Origin: Chiridota heheva
Lineage: Eukaryota > Echinodermata > Holothuroidea > Apodida > Chiridotidae
Length of the DNA: 64,000 bases
NCBI GenBank assembly: GCA_020152595.1
Contig: JAIGNY010000904.1
Coordinates: 429,501 to 493,500 of the forward strand
Direction of reading: 5' to 3'
In this document: positions 34,601 through 41,824 of the stretch, in pieces
Position numbering within the stretch: position 1 is the stretch's first letter
How the letters are laid out: each line of letters starts with the position of its first letter
Made by a program: the position numbers and the translations under genes
Notes under the pieces: model-generated
The model's input: only the letters and a program-made list of their open reading frames with translations
Database searches by the model: none
Told to the model about the DNA's origin: nothing

Positions 34601-37344
34601 ATATTAAGGAGGTCATTTGTTTTTTGTCTACTTTGACAACATATGTAGAGTCTGAATTAATGACAAAATTTCCCGTGGTTTTAAATGAATGTGTACTAGA
34701 TTTTCCCGCGAAAAATAAAGTGCAATGAATTGTCGTTTGCTTTTTATTTTTATTTATTTGACTTTTTTTCTTCTTTTTTTTATAAATGACAAAATAACTC
34801 GGAAGTTTGTAAATATTGAATTCGTCTGGTTTGATTTTTTCCCATGTTTTTTCCTATGAATTTAACATTTCTTCCCGCGAACTCCCATTTTTCCTACCGT
34901 TATAATTGCTGGAACCTAGAGCTGTGAACGTTTAGGGATTTTAGTAAACGTGTACACACCAAAAAAGCGAGCGTGTATCGTGCAGGCTTCTAGCTACTGT
35001 GGGCGGCGCCACCCAGTTCTCACAATTCCCGCCCAGCACTCGGCTCTAAGATTCACTCTTGCGCCCAGCACTCAAAAGTTTAATTCGCTTAATTAATTTA
35101 GTGTTTAAATAGATCTCCTTCTAATCTCGCTCTATTTATGTCATCTGCTGATTTACACACATAACATAACATACATTACGCACATTAAATTCTAATCAAA
35201 ACAAGTGAGGTATAGGAATGAATTTAATGCAATTAAATGTACATATTATCATCCATACATGAAGCTCTTTGCATAAACGTACGTACATGCACACAGTTCA
35301 GGTTCACATTTTAATCCTTGTAAATCACTGCTGCTGGCAGCTTGCCAAGTCCATCACTTACCATACAAACAAACTTTAACAAAGTAAATATTACACCCCC
35401 AAGAGCCCAAGGCCTGCTTATTGACCAGTTTAAATGTAATTAATCAATCACATTTGTTATAAACCCCATATAAACTTGACATTAAAACGGACTGATCGAT
35501 ATTCTTTTGATTTGTGGGGGATTTGATATTGACAAAAGTTGTTGCGTAGTTCATAGGAACATGTACCGCATGGCTTTCATTGAATGATACTGGGACGAAA
35601 ATAAAAGCGGTAAAATCTTTGGGCAAGATGAATAATAATAGGAATTGAGAGAAGAGTTCCCGGCATATGTTGTACTTTTTTTTTTGGGGGGGGGGGGGGA
35701 AGGAGGGGGGAACTTTGACAGTTGAATATCCATTGTATTTTGAATATCCATTGTACATACAAAATATTTTGTAAATCTTTCTAGCATTCAGATTAAAAAA
35801 ATAATATTTAAAAACAATTTTTTCGTTGACAATTTGTGAATAGAAGTAGACTAAATTTAAACAGTTCTCATGGGAGGGGTCTAGTAGGTCACCCTGAAAT
35901 GTCACTGGAGCCCGGCACTCAAACTTGTCTAGCGAGATTCCTTTTATCGTATACACGCGTTTAGTACCGTAATTTTTGGAAATACACCAAAATTGCTCTA
36001 AAACTACGAGGCTAAGTAAAAAAAAATTGTGCAACCAGTATGGCAAAAGTAATGACTCCATTGCCCAAATAGATGCTAAGTTTTGCTTTCCAAATCGTAA
36101 AATGTTTACTTTTACAGTAAAAATCATCATTTCTATGGAAAATATGCATGGAAATTCAGTTTAGAAAAAACAGAAACTTCCTTTCAATGTCATTTAAACT
36201 CAATATAGCGTAACTTTTTTTGCCCTACTCACTACGGCTTTCAAAGTTCCACTGAAAATCTTGCATACTACTAGGCCGATGATACTTGCCGTAAAACATT
36301 TCAAAACTACGCCACCACCTAATGTTTTTTAATCGATTTAACAGCTTGTAAAACGGGCCTCAATTGCGTGGGATTTAAAGCCTTATTAATTATGGCGTAA
36401 CGTTAGGCCTATTGTTAGTTTAACTGATTACTGCTGCACATTCGCGGTGCATTTTACAAGTTTGCCCACTCAGATTTCGGCAAAATCAAAGTGCATAATA
36501 TCCCCATTTAATGGTGATTACTACACATTTAAAAAGGATTATGCTAATCGGATTTACAGTCTGTAAAAAGTCATTGATTGGATTTTTGTCAGCCGAATGT
36601 GTGTGTGATTTGAATCATGAATGATCATATTGATTTTCAACGGCAAGACCGACTATGAAAAACGATTACTCGCAATGAAGTCTTTAGTTAACGTTTACAA
36701 GGATTTGCGAGCGTGTACACGCTAAACGGTATTAGCTCTATTGGAATCGATGATTTTTTTTCCAACTCCAAACATGTTATTTGTACATGTACTTGAGGAA
36801 TGCATATCATAATTAAATGCTGGTCAAAAGTTGCATATTAAAGCCTAACATAGTGTTGTAATGTAAATTTTTTAGTAAACGTTTACAAGGATTTGCGAGC
36901 GTGTACACGCTAAACGGTCTTAGCTCTACTGGAAGCGAAGATTTTTTTCCAACTCCAAACATGGTATTTGTACATGTACTTGAGGAATGCATATCATGAT
37001 TAAATGCTGGTCAAAAGTTGCATATTAAAGCTTAACATAGTGTTCTAATGTAAATTTGGGTTCCACTGATGTCACAAAATATTGATATTTTCACTAATTC
37101 AGCAATTTTAGTAAATCGATCATGAAATTACATTGCATTGAAACAATTTTCTTATCAGAAATACTGGCTGGGTGGATACTATGACGTGAACAAGAAACCA
37201 GTAACAACTCTTGACACACTGAAGAGAGTGCTTGGTCCAGACTTTACCCTCCTAGAGGAGAAAAATATGCGCTTCTTCATCCGAGAGACGGCGCGAAAGA
37301 ATCAATGGGTCGTCACCCAGTGTACGATATGGAAGAGGAAATGA
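7282..37344 (+). CDS. Stand-alone OvoA-type 4-mercaptohistidine N-methyltransferase-like protein (4 exons)
   Basis: Joined coding exons 7282-7659, 18235-18450, 33489-33695 and 37159-37344 give 328 residues. All introns are phase 0 with GT...AG ends. Residues 12-35 form a hydrophobic Ala/Gly/Leu segment after Arg10-Arg11 (signal anchor or organelle targeting), and 36-75 a Lys/Glu/Pro-rich linker. The methyltransferase follows: YETEKYVNEYLLLHFG (76-91), SAM motif I FDVGCGLGR (134-142), acidic Glu158 after strand 2, QGDACDLP (207-214), AANLLCRLPNP (225-235), TWLEDFTPK then KYWLGGYY (259-275), and IRETARKNQW (308-317). These match the C-terminal domain of OvoA, which N-methylates 5-thiohistidine in ovothiol synthesis. 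The DinB and sulfoxide-synthase domains of OvoA are absent and were not seen upstream. The substrate is inferred only. The start has A at -3. Confidence 0.88.
7826..7855. repeat. Short hairpin, ACCAGGGAGT / ACTCCCTGGT
   Basis: 10 bp perfect arms at 7826-7835 and 7846-7855 around a 10 bp loop, in intron 1. The same CCAGGGAGT word forms a longer perfect palindrome at 53025-53064. Confidence 0.7.
9290..10260 (+). repeat. Dispersed repeat, member of an inverted pair (partner 16665-17285)
   Basis: Blocks here recur in reverse complement at 16665-17285. They include TTTACGCCAGAGTTTTT, AATCATGAACATCTTA, AAAATGATTTTGAATTACTC, GTCAATTGTCAACGATATTA and GACAGCAAATTTACAAAATA. No coding sequence was recognised. 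It is probably an old DNA element. Confidence 0.7.
11634..12117. repeat. 30 bp tandem repeat array ending in CAATTA repeats
   Basis: About 14 copies of a 30 bp unit (CAGCTGCCCAGAAATTGTCA followed by ATTACAATTA). Several units carry a 6 bp CAATTA gain or a few missing bases. The 3' end decays into CAATTA simple repeat. Because 30 is a multiple of 3, three forward frames stay open and spell decapeptide repeats; these are not believed to be genes. The array abuts the 5' limit of the LINE that follows. Confidence 0.95.
12118..14066 (+). mobile_element. LINE with RNase H region (I/jockey-like group), 5'-truncated
   Basis: Reverse transcriptase remnants come first. 12270-12360 resembles the Gly-Val-Pro-x-Gly box and a YxDD-like box now read as YINNF, 12450-12660 has NGFNFSKYNT and FLGINSNSKL, and 12674-12930 has LRSKLDYSSFIYASARKLYW, LRLCLGATRTSPITSLHIEA. 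An RNase H-like part follows (13100-13440, ending near a His-x-Gly-x-Pro-Gly-Asn-x-x-Ala-Asp-like stretch), then a tail with IRHGHTFLTHSHLL and CPTCNTDLLIKHILLTCP (13620-13757). Several frameshifts separate these blocks. It ends in TTAAACATCAACAAACTAAA, shared with the copy at 50479-51165. Confidence 0.85.
14085..14155. mobile_element. Half copy of the TTAA-flanked GGATTAGT MITE
   Basis: It matches the right arm of the MITEs at 32761-33323 and 39020-39560 (CACCATTTTGTTTCTTTTGA, AAGTCCTCTTTCATATAAGA, CTAATCCT, then TTAA at 14156). No left arm was found nearby. It begins about 20 bp after the LINE 3' end. Confidence 0.7.
14526..14580. repeat. AT dinucleotide palindrome
   Basis: GATGTCTTATATATAT on the left and ATATATATAAGACATA on the right flank an interrupted (AT)n tract, so the whole block is self-complementary. 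Confidence 0.75.
16150..17767. mobile_element. Long element with AGACCTTTTCA ends (possible composite)
   Basis: The left end AGACCTTTTCATAT and the right end GTTTGAAAAGGTC are inverted, and the right subterminal CACGTTCGGCCAAAC matches the 306 bp MITE at 41520-41824. The interior holds the minus-strand member of the inverted repeat pair (16665-17285). No coding region was seen. Confidence 0.5.
16665..17285 (-). repeat. Dispersed repeat, inverted partner of 9290-10260
   Basis: It is the reverse complement of the 9290-10260 blocks, in the same intron about 6.5 kb away. The order of blocks is kept, with some deletions relative to the partner. Confidence 0.7.
18235..18450 (+). CDS. Methyltransferase exon 2 (SAM-binding motif I)
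   Basis: 72 codons, with acceptor TTTTACAG just before 18235 and donor GTAAGT at 18451, phase 0 at both ends. It carries FDVGCGLGRTAFELAREF and IGLEYSAAFVEA, the nucleotide-binding loop and the acidic residue that usually holds the SAM ribose. Confidence 0.93.
18490..18830. repeat. Imperfect local duplication in intron 2
   Basis: The word GAACCAATTTAATGCTGATT with TTGTCCA after it occurs twice, and GGAATATTCTT also recurs with similar spacing. Short CTCAGAA / TGTTAAACTTTC words then repeat. Confidence 0.6.
19568..19870 (+). repeat. Left copy of a ~300 bp direct repeat bracketing a tandem array
   Basis: It shares GTTTATAACTCACTGATGAA, GAATCCTCAGCCCCACATTA and AACTGATGCGTAAAATCACT or near-identical forms with 20848-21150 in the same orientation. 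Confidence 0.8.
20003..20790. repeat. ~48 bp minisatellite array
   Basis: Units read approximately AAGGATATACTGAGACTATA then CATCAYRTAATAAATATACA then GTACCTTT. There are around 14-16 copies, with many internal gains and losses. The open frames on the minus strand across it are repeat translations (LYIYYVMYSLSISLK type), not genes. Confidence 0.93.
20848..21150 (+). repeat. Right copy of the ~300 bp bracketing repeat
   Basis: Direct partner of 19568-19870. Together they flank the 48 bp array, as expected if a segment containing a seed repeat duplicated and the middle then expanded. Confidence 0.8.
21150..21990 (+). repeat. Dispersed repeat, direct partner of 29780-30600
   Basis: Shared words in the same order: GATCAAGCTGCCCA / GATCAAACTGCCCA, GAATTCCTTATCTCAATAGA-like, TTCCAATTGCAAGT, TTGTATGAAACTTC, TTGAACTTGATCTCCATCGT and TTGAGC..TGCAT. 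No coding content was recognised. Confidence 0.7.
21841..21956. repeat. Four perfect copies of a 29 bp tandem repeat
   Basis: Unit AATCACCACCTGCTCACAGG followed by CTGGACACT, four times without change. The identity suggests recent expansion. Confidence 0.95.
22746..23800. mobile_element. hAT-like non-autonomous element, 8 bp target duplication
   Basis: The ends TAGAGCTGTGAATGTTTAGG and (reverse) CGGTCACAGCTCTA form TIRs with the TAGAGCTGTGA start typical of hAT elements. The 8 bp word ATAAAGTT sits at 22738-22745 and 23801-23808, an exact target duplication. At 1,055 bp it has no transposase frame. Subterminal TTTAGTAAACGTKTACA words are inverted at the two ends. Confidence 0.85.
24430..25080 (-). 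repeat. Dispersed repeat, inverted partner of 28840-29480
   Basis: On the minus strand it reads GCCTCTGTTTGTCTGTTTGT, GATGACTGGATTTGAATCAA and ATTTGGTGTGTGG, then GACATATTGGAAC and TCAAGACATAGTT-like words. This is a repeat type I know from marine invertebrate genomes. The partner lies about 4 kb away on the opposite strand. Confidence 0.75.
25412..26800 (+). repeat. ~1.3 kb dispersed repeat copy 1
   Basis: It aligns by eye along its length with 31060-32390 in the same orientation: GGTTTTTCGTATCTCTAAAT, AGAAAGCCTGGAAATAAGTC, GTTTGCTACGTCATTTCAG, CCTACAGTACAAAGCTTGCG and TTTACATACAGGTGTTCC. A tRNA-like stretch lies inside at 26214-26282. The inverted form of the copy 2 left terminus appears at about 27786-27810. 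Confidence 0.8.
26214..26282 (+). repeat. tRNA-like stretch inside the 1.3 kb repeat
   Basis: AACCCAGTCGGTTATGAC resembles an A box (TGGCNNAGTNGG), and AGTTTGAATCTCACTGAGTC resembles a B box with the 3' acceptor side. The anticodon arm is degenerate. The copy at 31857-31926 has the better A box (GTGGCCCAGTCGGTTACGAC). Confidence 0.5.
28840..29480 (+). repeat. Dispersed repeat, inverted partner of 24430-25080
   Basis: It contains two tandem versions of GATGACTGGATWTGGATCAA plus ATTTGGTGTGTGGTTTT, then GTCAAGACATAGTTGAAACT and AAATCAAGTGGTCTCTGGAA. It has the same block order as the partner when that is reverse-complemented. Confidence 0.75.
29780..30600 (+). repeat. Dispersed repeat, direct partner of 21150-21990
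   Basis: Same block order as the partner. It is interrupted by a 181 bp MITE (29858-30038) that the partner lacks, which dates that insertion after the repeat spread. Confidence 0.7.
29858..30038. mobile_element. 181 bp hAT-type MITE with ATCCATTG target duplication
   Basis: The ends CAGTGGCATAGC and (reverse) GCTATGCCACTG are perfect 12 bp TIRs. The word ATCCATTG at 29850-29857 is repeated at 30039-30046. The related repeat at 21150-21990 has the same site without the element, an empty-site proof. Confidence 0.93.
31014..32463 (+). mobile_element. ~1.45 kb TIR element holding copy 2 of the 1.3 kb repeat
   Basis: The left end AGTGGTCCTGCTATG and the right end CATGGCAGGACCACT are inverted. 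The right end is followed by TTAA; the left flank is TCAT, so the target duplication is not intact. The interior matches 25412-26800. No transposase frame was seen. Confidence 0.65.
31857..31926 (+). repeat. tRNA-like stretch, copy 2
   Basis: GTGGCCCAGTCGGTTACGAC fits the A box, the CTTCG...CGAAAG arms resemble an anticodon stem, and AGTATTAATCTCACCTAGTC is a decayed B box region. It is a remnant within a repeat, not a functional tRNA gene. Confidence 0.5.
32761..33323. mobile_element. TTAA-flanked foldback MITE, copy 1
   Basis: TTAA lies on both sides (32757-32760, 33324-33327). The arms are long imperfect inverted repeats of about 200 bp: AAGATTAGTTCAGTGGTCAA on the left against the complement of GACCCCTGTACTAATCCT on the right, with matching CTTCAAAAGAAACAAAAT blocks. 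TTAAAGGAT-type ends recall T2/Kolobok MITEs. The 83-codon open frame inside is incidental. Confidence 0.75.
33489..33695 (+). CDS. Methyltransferase exon 3 (SAM and catalytic-core motifs)
   Basis: 69 codons, acceptor CCACTCAG before 33489, donor GTAACG at 33696, phase 0. It carries KFIQGDACDLP, AANLLCRLPNPMKFLERLP, GGLLVFTTP and TWLEDFTP, all strongly matching OvoA-type methyltransferases. Confidence 0.94.
33855..34378. mobile_element. 524 bp hAT-like MITE with CTGTGTAG target duplication
   Basis: TIRs TAGTACTGTT and (reverse) AACAGCACTA differ at one base. CTGTGTAG is exact at 33847-33854 and 34379-34386. The interior has repeated GCGATTAATCGC-type words, a perfect 12 bp palindrome or close variants, at least four times near the two ends. 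Confidence 0.9.
34917..36740. mobile_element. hAT-like element copy 2 with nested insertion
   Basis: Same family as 22746-23800: TAGAGCTGTGAACGTTTAGG at the left, TTAGCTCTA at the right, and most interior sequence shared. Flanks CTGGAACC / TTGGAATC are a likely decayed 8 bp target duplication (6 of 8). It is split by about 0.96 kb of foreign sequence, and its right end is tandemly duplicated. Confidence 0.8.
34981..35944. mobile_element. Insertion nested in hAT-like copy 2
   Basis: The uninterrupted family sequence (copy at 22746-23800) reads GTGTATCGTTTACACGCG; here about 0.96 kb separates the halves, with TATCGT present at both junctions. The insert has related CCCAGCACTC words near its left end and CCCGGCACTC near its right, and a T9G13-type tract near 35678-35708. 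It was not classified. The open frames across it are not thought to be genes. Confidence 0.6.
36683..37057. repeat. 187 bp tandem duplication of the hAT-like right end plus flank
   Basis: Units of about 187 bp (36683-36870 and 36871-37057) are nearly identical. Each starts with TTTAGTWAACGTTTACAAGG, passes through the element terminus and about 125 bp of host flank (CCAACTCCAAACATG, GCATATCATRATTAAATGCT). It ends 100 bp before exon 4. Confidence 0.9.
37159..37344 (+). CDS. Methyltransferase exon 4 (C-terminus, stop)
   Basis: 61 codons plus TGA, acceptor TTTCTTATCAG. It starts KYWLGGYYDVNKKPVTTLDT and ends QCTIWKRK. IRETARKNQW matches the OvoA-family closing motif. The upstream in-frame ATG at 37138 is intronic. 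Confidence 0.93.
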   Translation, partial: KYWLGGYYDVNKKPVTTLDTLKRVLGPDFTLLEEKNMRFFIRETARKNQWVVTQCTIWKRK

Positions 37345-37734
37345 GGGATGACGAAATAGGCTCATTTTTTAGTAATTGATGGGATAAGCTTTTCCTTCAA
37401 AAAAGTGTGATGTTATCTGGAGACCATAGGGAAGTGGGCCAACTGCCATGCTTTCACCTTGAGAATAGGAAGTTAATGATATGTTATCAAACATTTTGTT
37501 ATCAAACGTTTTTGTAAAATTGGCCTGATGCAAAACTAATTTGCTTAATATGGATCAGATCTGTTCAATAGGTGAAAGAATTTACAAGGGTAATAATTTT
37601 TTACAAGGAAGAGGTTTTTGAAGGAGGGTTTCATATTTTACATGGATATTAGGTGCATCCTGGGAATTTTAGTATTTGATCATGCATGTTTGTAATTAAA
37701 AAGCTTTATGTATTTATTTACTAGTAAAGGGAAG

Positions 37735-37864
37735 TATGGTACTTTTGATAAGCACTTCAATATATATCAGGGTATTGGCAAGAAAATGCAAGAGTTAAAT
37801 GGTACTTTTGATAAGCACTTCAATATATATCAGGGTATTGGCAAGAAGATGCAAGAGTTAACAC
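37735..37864. repeat. 65 bp tandem duplication in 3' flank of the methyltransferase gene
   Basis: Two units of ATGGTACTTTTGATAAGCAC plus CTTCAATATATATCAGGGTA-type sequence differ at about one position. It lies about 400 bp after the stop and may be in the 3' UTR. AATAAATAAT follows at about 37867. Confidence 0.9.
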
Positions 37865-38499
37865 AAAATAAATAATCCCCCATCAAACATTTTTGTTGTT
37901 AAGTTGCAATCATGTTATTCTTATAGGAAAGATGGTGGTAATTAGGAACAAGATAATGAATGAAGTGTTCCTCTCAAGTTTAAGGATTCATCAGCAAGCA
38001 ACTACTACAAAGATAGTGTGCATTAATTTTGTGAAAACTAATTTTCACAAAATCAATTAAGTCGTACTGATTAGTTTTGTTAACCCTGGTTCAACTTTCA
38101 GAGCTATTAATGTCTCTGGTCTTGATTTATTACATCACAACATATTTGTTCCGAATCCTGTTAGAGAGGCGCTATCATCTCATAACAAATCACAATGACG
38201 TCAGTAAGTACATGTAATGTACTACTTACACAGTACATGTTATGTATTTACACACGTCCTCAACATTTTACAATTGTTCACTCACTGATAGAGAAGCGCC
38301 TATGCGTAGTAAAGTGTGTGTACGAAGACTAGGTATATATGCTCGTTGTAGTACGTTATGTATGTGTGGTAACATGACACAGCCAAGTTGAATTGGAGCT
38401 GAATAAATTCATTGTTAGTTTAATAAAAGGGCTATTAACTGAATAAAAGCTGTTTTAATTTAAATGAGTGGAAAAGACAAAAAAAATACATGTGCTCTT

Positions 38500-38590
38500 G
38501 ACAAGATTCAAACTTGAAACGTTTGGCACAAAAGCAAGCCCATCGCCTTACCTATTCGGCCACACAAATAGTAATTTTTAAATGGCACTG
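38500..38590 (-). repeat. tRNA-derived SINE-like head
   Basis: The minus strand reads GTGGCCGAATAGGTAAGGCG (A box of Leu/Ser-type tRNAs), then GATGGGCTTGC and TTTTGTGCCAAACG, then CAAGTTTGAATCTTGTCAAG (B box-like). The long variable-arm layout suggests a class II tRNA ancestor. It is degenerate, so not a working tRNA. Confidence 0.55.
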
Positions 38591-39019
38591 TATGCTATTA
38601 ATAGTGCAAAATATGACCGAAAGAGGCACAAATAGCAATTGGTTGAAATTTCATCCAATCAAAAAATTGTAATGAATATCCTTGCCGACATCGCACCTTT
38701 AATCATGAATTGAACTGGACCAGTTCTTGCTTGTTCCCCAACACCAAACTGCAGTGTGTAAATTTGCTTTGTTTTGCATTCCAACTCACTACACAGTACT
38801 CGATGTGTATTCACATAAAATGTAACTCCAGCTGTGTCAAAATTAGCCTTTTAAGTTGCTATGTAGTACCAGGGAGTTATTGTCAAACTGAGGTGACATT
38901 TATAAGCACATTAGTGCCATCAGACCACAGAAATTGTCCATGTGGCAAGCATTAACACCAATAAAAGTGTGACTCAATTTGAACCCGGTTTGTCCTGTTT
39001 TTTTTTTTTGATTTCTTAA

Positions 39020-39560
39020 TGGATTAGTCAGTGGTCAAGCAAGTTTATCTCATATTAAAGAAGACTTCAAAAGAAACAAAATGGTGAAGAAACCGTTCAA
39101 AAATATGATTCTGTCAAGGAGATATTCAAATTTAAAGTTTGGTATAATTTCTGTAGAAAGACCTGAAATCCGTCTAGTTGTGACGTCACAGCCTCAGATT
39201 CCTCAGTCTTTATGTATTTAAAAAAAAGTTTATTTAAATTTTTTCAATATTTAAATTATTTTTTCTCAAACTTTCTTCGGGTGGTATATTGTAAATACCC
39301 TTCCCAGATTCACTTTTACTACTTTTTTGACATATTCCTTGGTTTTTAGGCCACAAAATTTGATGGAATACATACAGACTGAGGAATCTGAGGCTATGAC
39401 ATCACAACTAGTCTGATTTCAGTCGTTTCTACACAAATGATACCAAACTTTAAACTTATCCTTAACGGAATAAGATTTTTGAATGCTTTTTTTACCATTT
39501 TCTTTCTTTTGAAGTCCTCTTCCATATAAGATGGACTTGCTTGACCCCTGTACTAATCCT
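39020..39560. mobile_element. TTAA-flanked foldback MITE, copy 2
   Basis: TTAA at 39016-39019 and 39561-39564. The arms TGGATTAGTCAGTGGTCAAG and (reverse) TTGACCCCTGTACTAATCCT match copy 1, as do GACGTCACAGCCTCAGATTC and its inverted form. Confidence 0.8.
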
Positions 39561-39799
39561 TTAATAGTAATAAAATAAAGTTTACAAAATATTTATATTT
39601 TAAAATGTGTGTGAATTCTTTCTTTAAAGGTGAGGTTTGTCTTACATTTAAAAATTCAGAAAAGTGTAAATTCTATGAATTTATATTTTTGTTTAATTTC
39701 ATACTCCTATAAATTGGAATGGATATTGAATAAATGTCAAACAAGATCCATAACAAGAATGTCCTGTACTGTTATCTCTTTTTAAATATTGCAGAAATT

Positions 39800-40170
39800 A
39801 CATTTTTAGAGTAAGAATTGTTGCAAGTCCCCCTGCCATTTTATTTTGTACATCACTTGAGAGCATTGTGTAGGAATGGATGCCTCTGTAGGTTGGTCCC
39901 CATGTAAGTTGATGCCCTGTTAGATGTGGCAGCGGTCCTTTTGATCGGTATAGAGGAAGCAGCTCAGGGCCCTTGTCGCACCCCTGGCAATACAAATCAA
40001 AGCTGTTATACATCAATACAATCACCCTTTCCCCTGCTCTTAGCCATTTCTCTTGGGTCAGCCTCTCCAACCATCAAAAGTCCACTACCCAACCACAAAG
40101 GCCAATACTCACATAAACCTTCACCACTAATAAATCAAATGCCACTTAACCAACTACACATCGATCTATA
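39800..40170. other. Unassigned sequence between MITE and LINE remnant
   Basis: Open frames of 90-99 codons overlap on both strands here, but no motif was recognised and no splice support is visible. Composition turns C-rich on the plus strand toward 40170. Confidence 0.3.
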
Positions 40171-40179
40171 TCTTATTCT

Positions 40180-40720
40180 ACGGCTCAAAACTCATGAACA
40201 AACATGCAGCTATAGCAATTACTAAATGCACCCTTTTTCCTTATAAAATGGAACAACGCCATCTCATCCTCGAAAAAAACTTGATATAGCTGCCAAATAT
40301 CCCCAAGAGGCACTCGGACATTAAATCCCTCATCCACTGGCAAGCAGTGAACATTGAAAGCACAAACAAATATTTAACCTAATCTATAAACTATATCCCT
40401 TAATGCTCCCTGCAATGCTCACCAACCCCAGAATTGGCCACACCAACTTCTCACTCCCACCTGCAACTCACTGTTAAACATATCCTTATAGGTTTCCCCT
40501 AAACACACTCCATAGGACTTTTCTCACCCCTATAACACTATCACAGACCTTTTCCACAACAACCCACCCCTCATATCTCAAACACATCCACCAGATTAAT
40601 AGAATCCACAACTGTCCCCACAACTCCACCAATATTACACTAATTAATTTCAATCCAATTTCAACCTAACATGATGACCAATGCTGCTGACATGTTGTTA
40701 AACCCCAACAACTAGTCCAT
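40180..40720 (+). mobile_element. Degenerate LINE tail (RNase H-type family remnant)
   Basis: RIGHTNF at about 40430 and LTVKHILI at about 40470, in broken frames, recall the IRxGHT...xIKHILL tail of the LINE at 12118-14066. The strand is also C- and A-rich as in that family. It is too decayed to place boundaries. Confidence 0.45.
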
Positions 40721-41151
40721 ACACCATTTCCTTCCCTACCTTTGTAATGGCATCACTCCATGGATTGAGGTTTGGAAAATGTTGCCCAGGATTGAAATAC
40801 AATATTTAAATAAATGAGATATAAAAATGTTATCATACATAAAATATGTATATTTACTCCATTATCCAAGCAATGCTTACATTTGGCTGTATTTACAATT
40901 TCTTAATCATACTGTAGGAACAGGCTTTATCATTTTTTGTGAGTACAGTTGCAAGAAAGTACTTCTTGGATGCTTGAGATGATTTCTGGAAAAATAGTAA
41001 TGCTAGGAAGATTTAAAAAAACAAAAAAAGTAGAAGAAACTATTTCAATTTTATATTCTGTTAAGAATCCAAGCACCAAACAATTAAACATTCATAATTA
41101 ACCTCTTTTGACACAGCTTTGATTTTGAATATCAATATCATTTAACTAGTT

Positions 41152-41198
41152 TCTTCACCATTTCGTTTGTCCAAGTCCTCTTTCATACTATCCTTTGA
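41152..41198. mobile_element. Short right-arm fragment of the TTAA MITE
   Basis: TTCTTCACCATTTCGTTTG and CAAGTCCTCTTTCATA match the right arm of the copies at 32761 and 39020. Confidence 0.55.
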
Positions 41199-41519
41199 GA
41201 TGGACTACTATCTATACTTCTTACATTCTCCCCTAAGAACAGAATAGATTCTGAAGAGTAGATGACAATGAACCTCTTAAAAAAGCATGCCCACTTTTCA
41301 TTACATCAATTTAGTGGTTCCTTTTAATTCAGTTTTCACTTTGTAATGGCTCTTTTACCTAAAGGTGATTTTGTAGATAAACACTAAACAATATGGCTAC
41401 CCATCAAGTAAGAAGTTCTCAAGAATTTGAAAACTTGTCTTCAGCTGCTACCTATTATGAAACACTTATCTCCATTCATCATTTCTGTCAGGGTTTTGGT
41501 ATCATCAAACTAGAGCTAC

Positions 41520-41824
41520 AGACCTTTTCAAATCTAATTCGGCAAATTTCCGGATAAGTAATTTAAATTATGTCACATGGCAGAGATTCACGTGTCCATA
41601 ATGGACCAATCGTATACTGGAGGAATCTTATTGACCAATAAAATACTGGAGGAATCTTTGCCATCTGCACAATTCACGCATGGTATGGGACCAAGCGTAT
41701 GAAAAAATGTTTTCAAACGCACGTATCATATGTGCGTTATAGATGAAGTGCGCGTATTGCTGGTTACATTTTTTCGAAGTACTGAAGAAATCACGTTCGG
41801 CTAAACTCAGTTTGAAAAGGTCTT
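41520..41824. mobile_element. 306 bp MITE with AGACCTTTTCAAA ends
   Basis: The left AGACCTTTTCAAATCTAATT and the right CTCAGTTTGAAAAGGTCT are inverted. The right subterminal CACGTTCGGCTAAAC is shared with the end of the 16150-17767 element. An internal ATACTGGAGGAATCTT word is duplicated. Confidence 0.7.

Larger units (their letters stand above)
33696..37158 (+). other. Intron 3 of the methyltransferase gene
   Basis: About 3.5 kb, nearly all filled by two hAT-like elements, a nested insertion and a 187 bp tandem duplication. Confidence 0.8.

Noticed and set aside
35444-36130. 228-codon minus-strand ORF
   Set aside because: It spans the junction of a nested insertion and a hAT-like element and a homopolymer tract, and shows no conserved motif.
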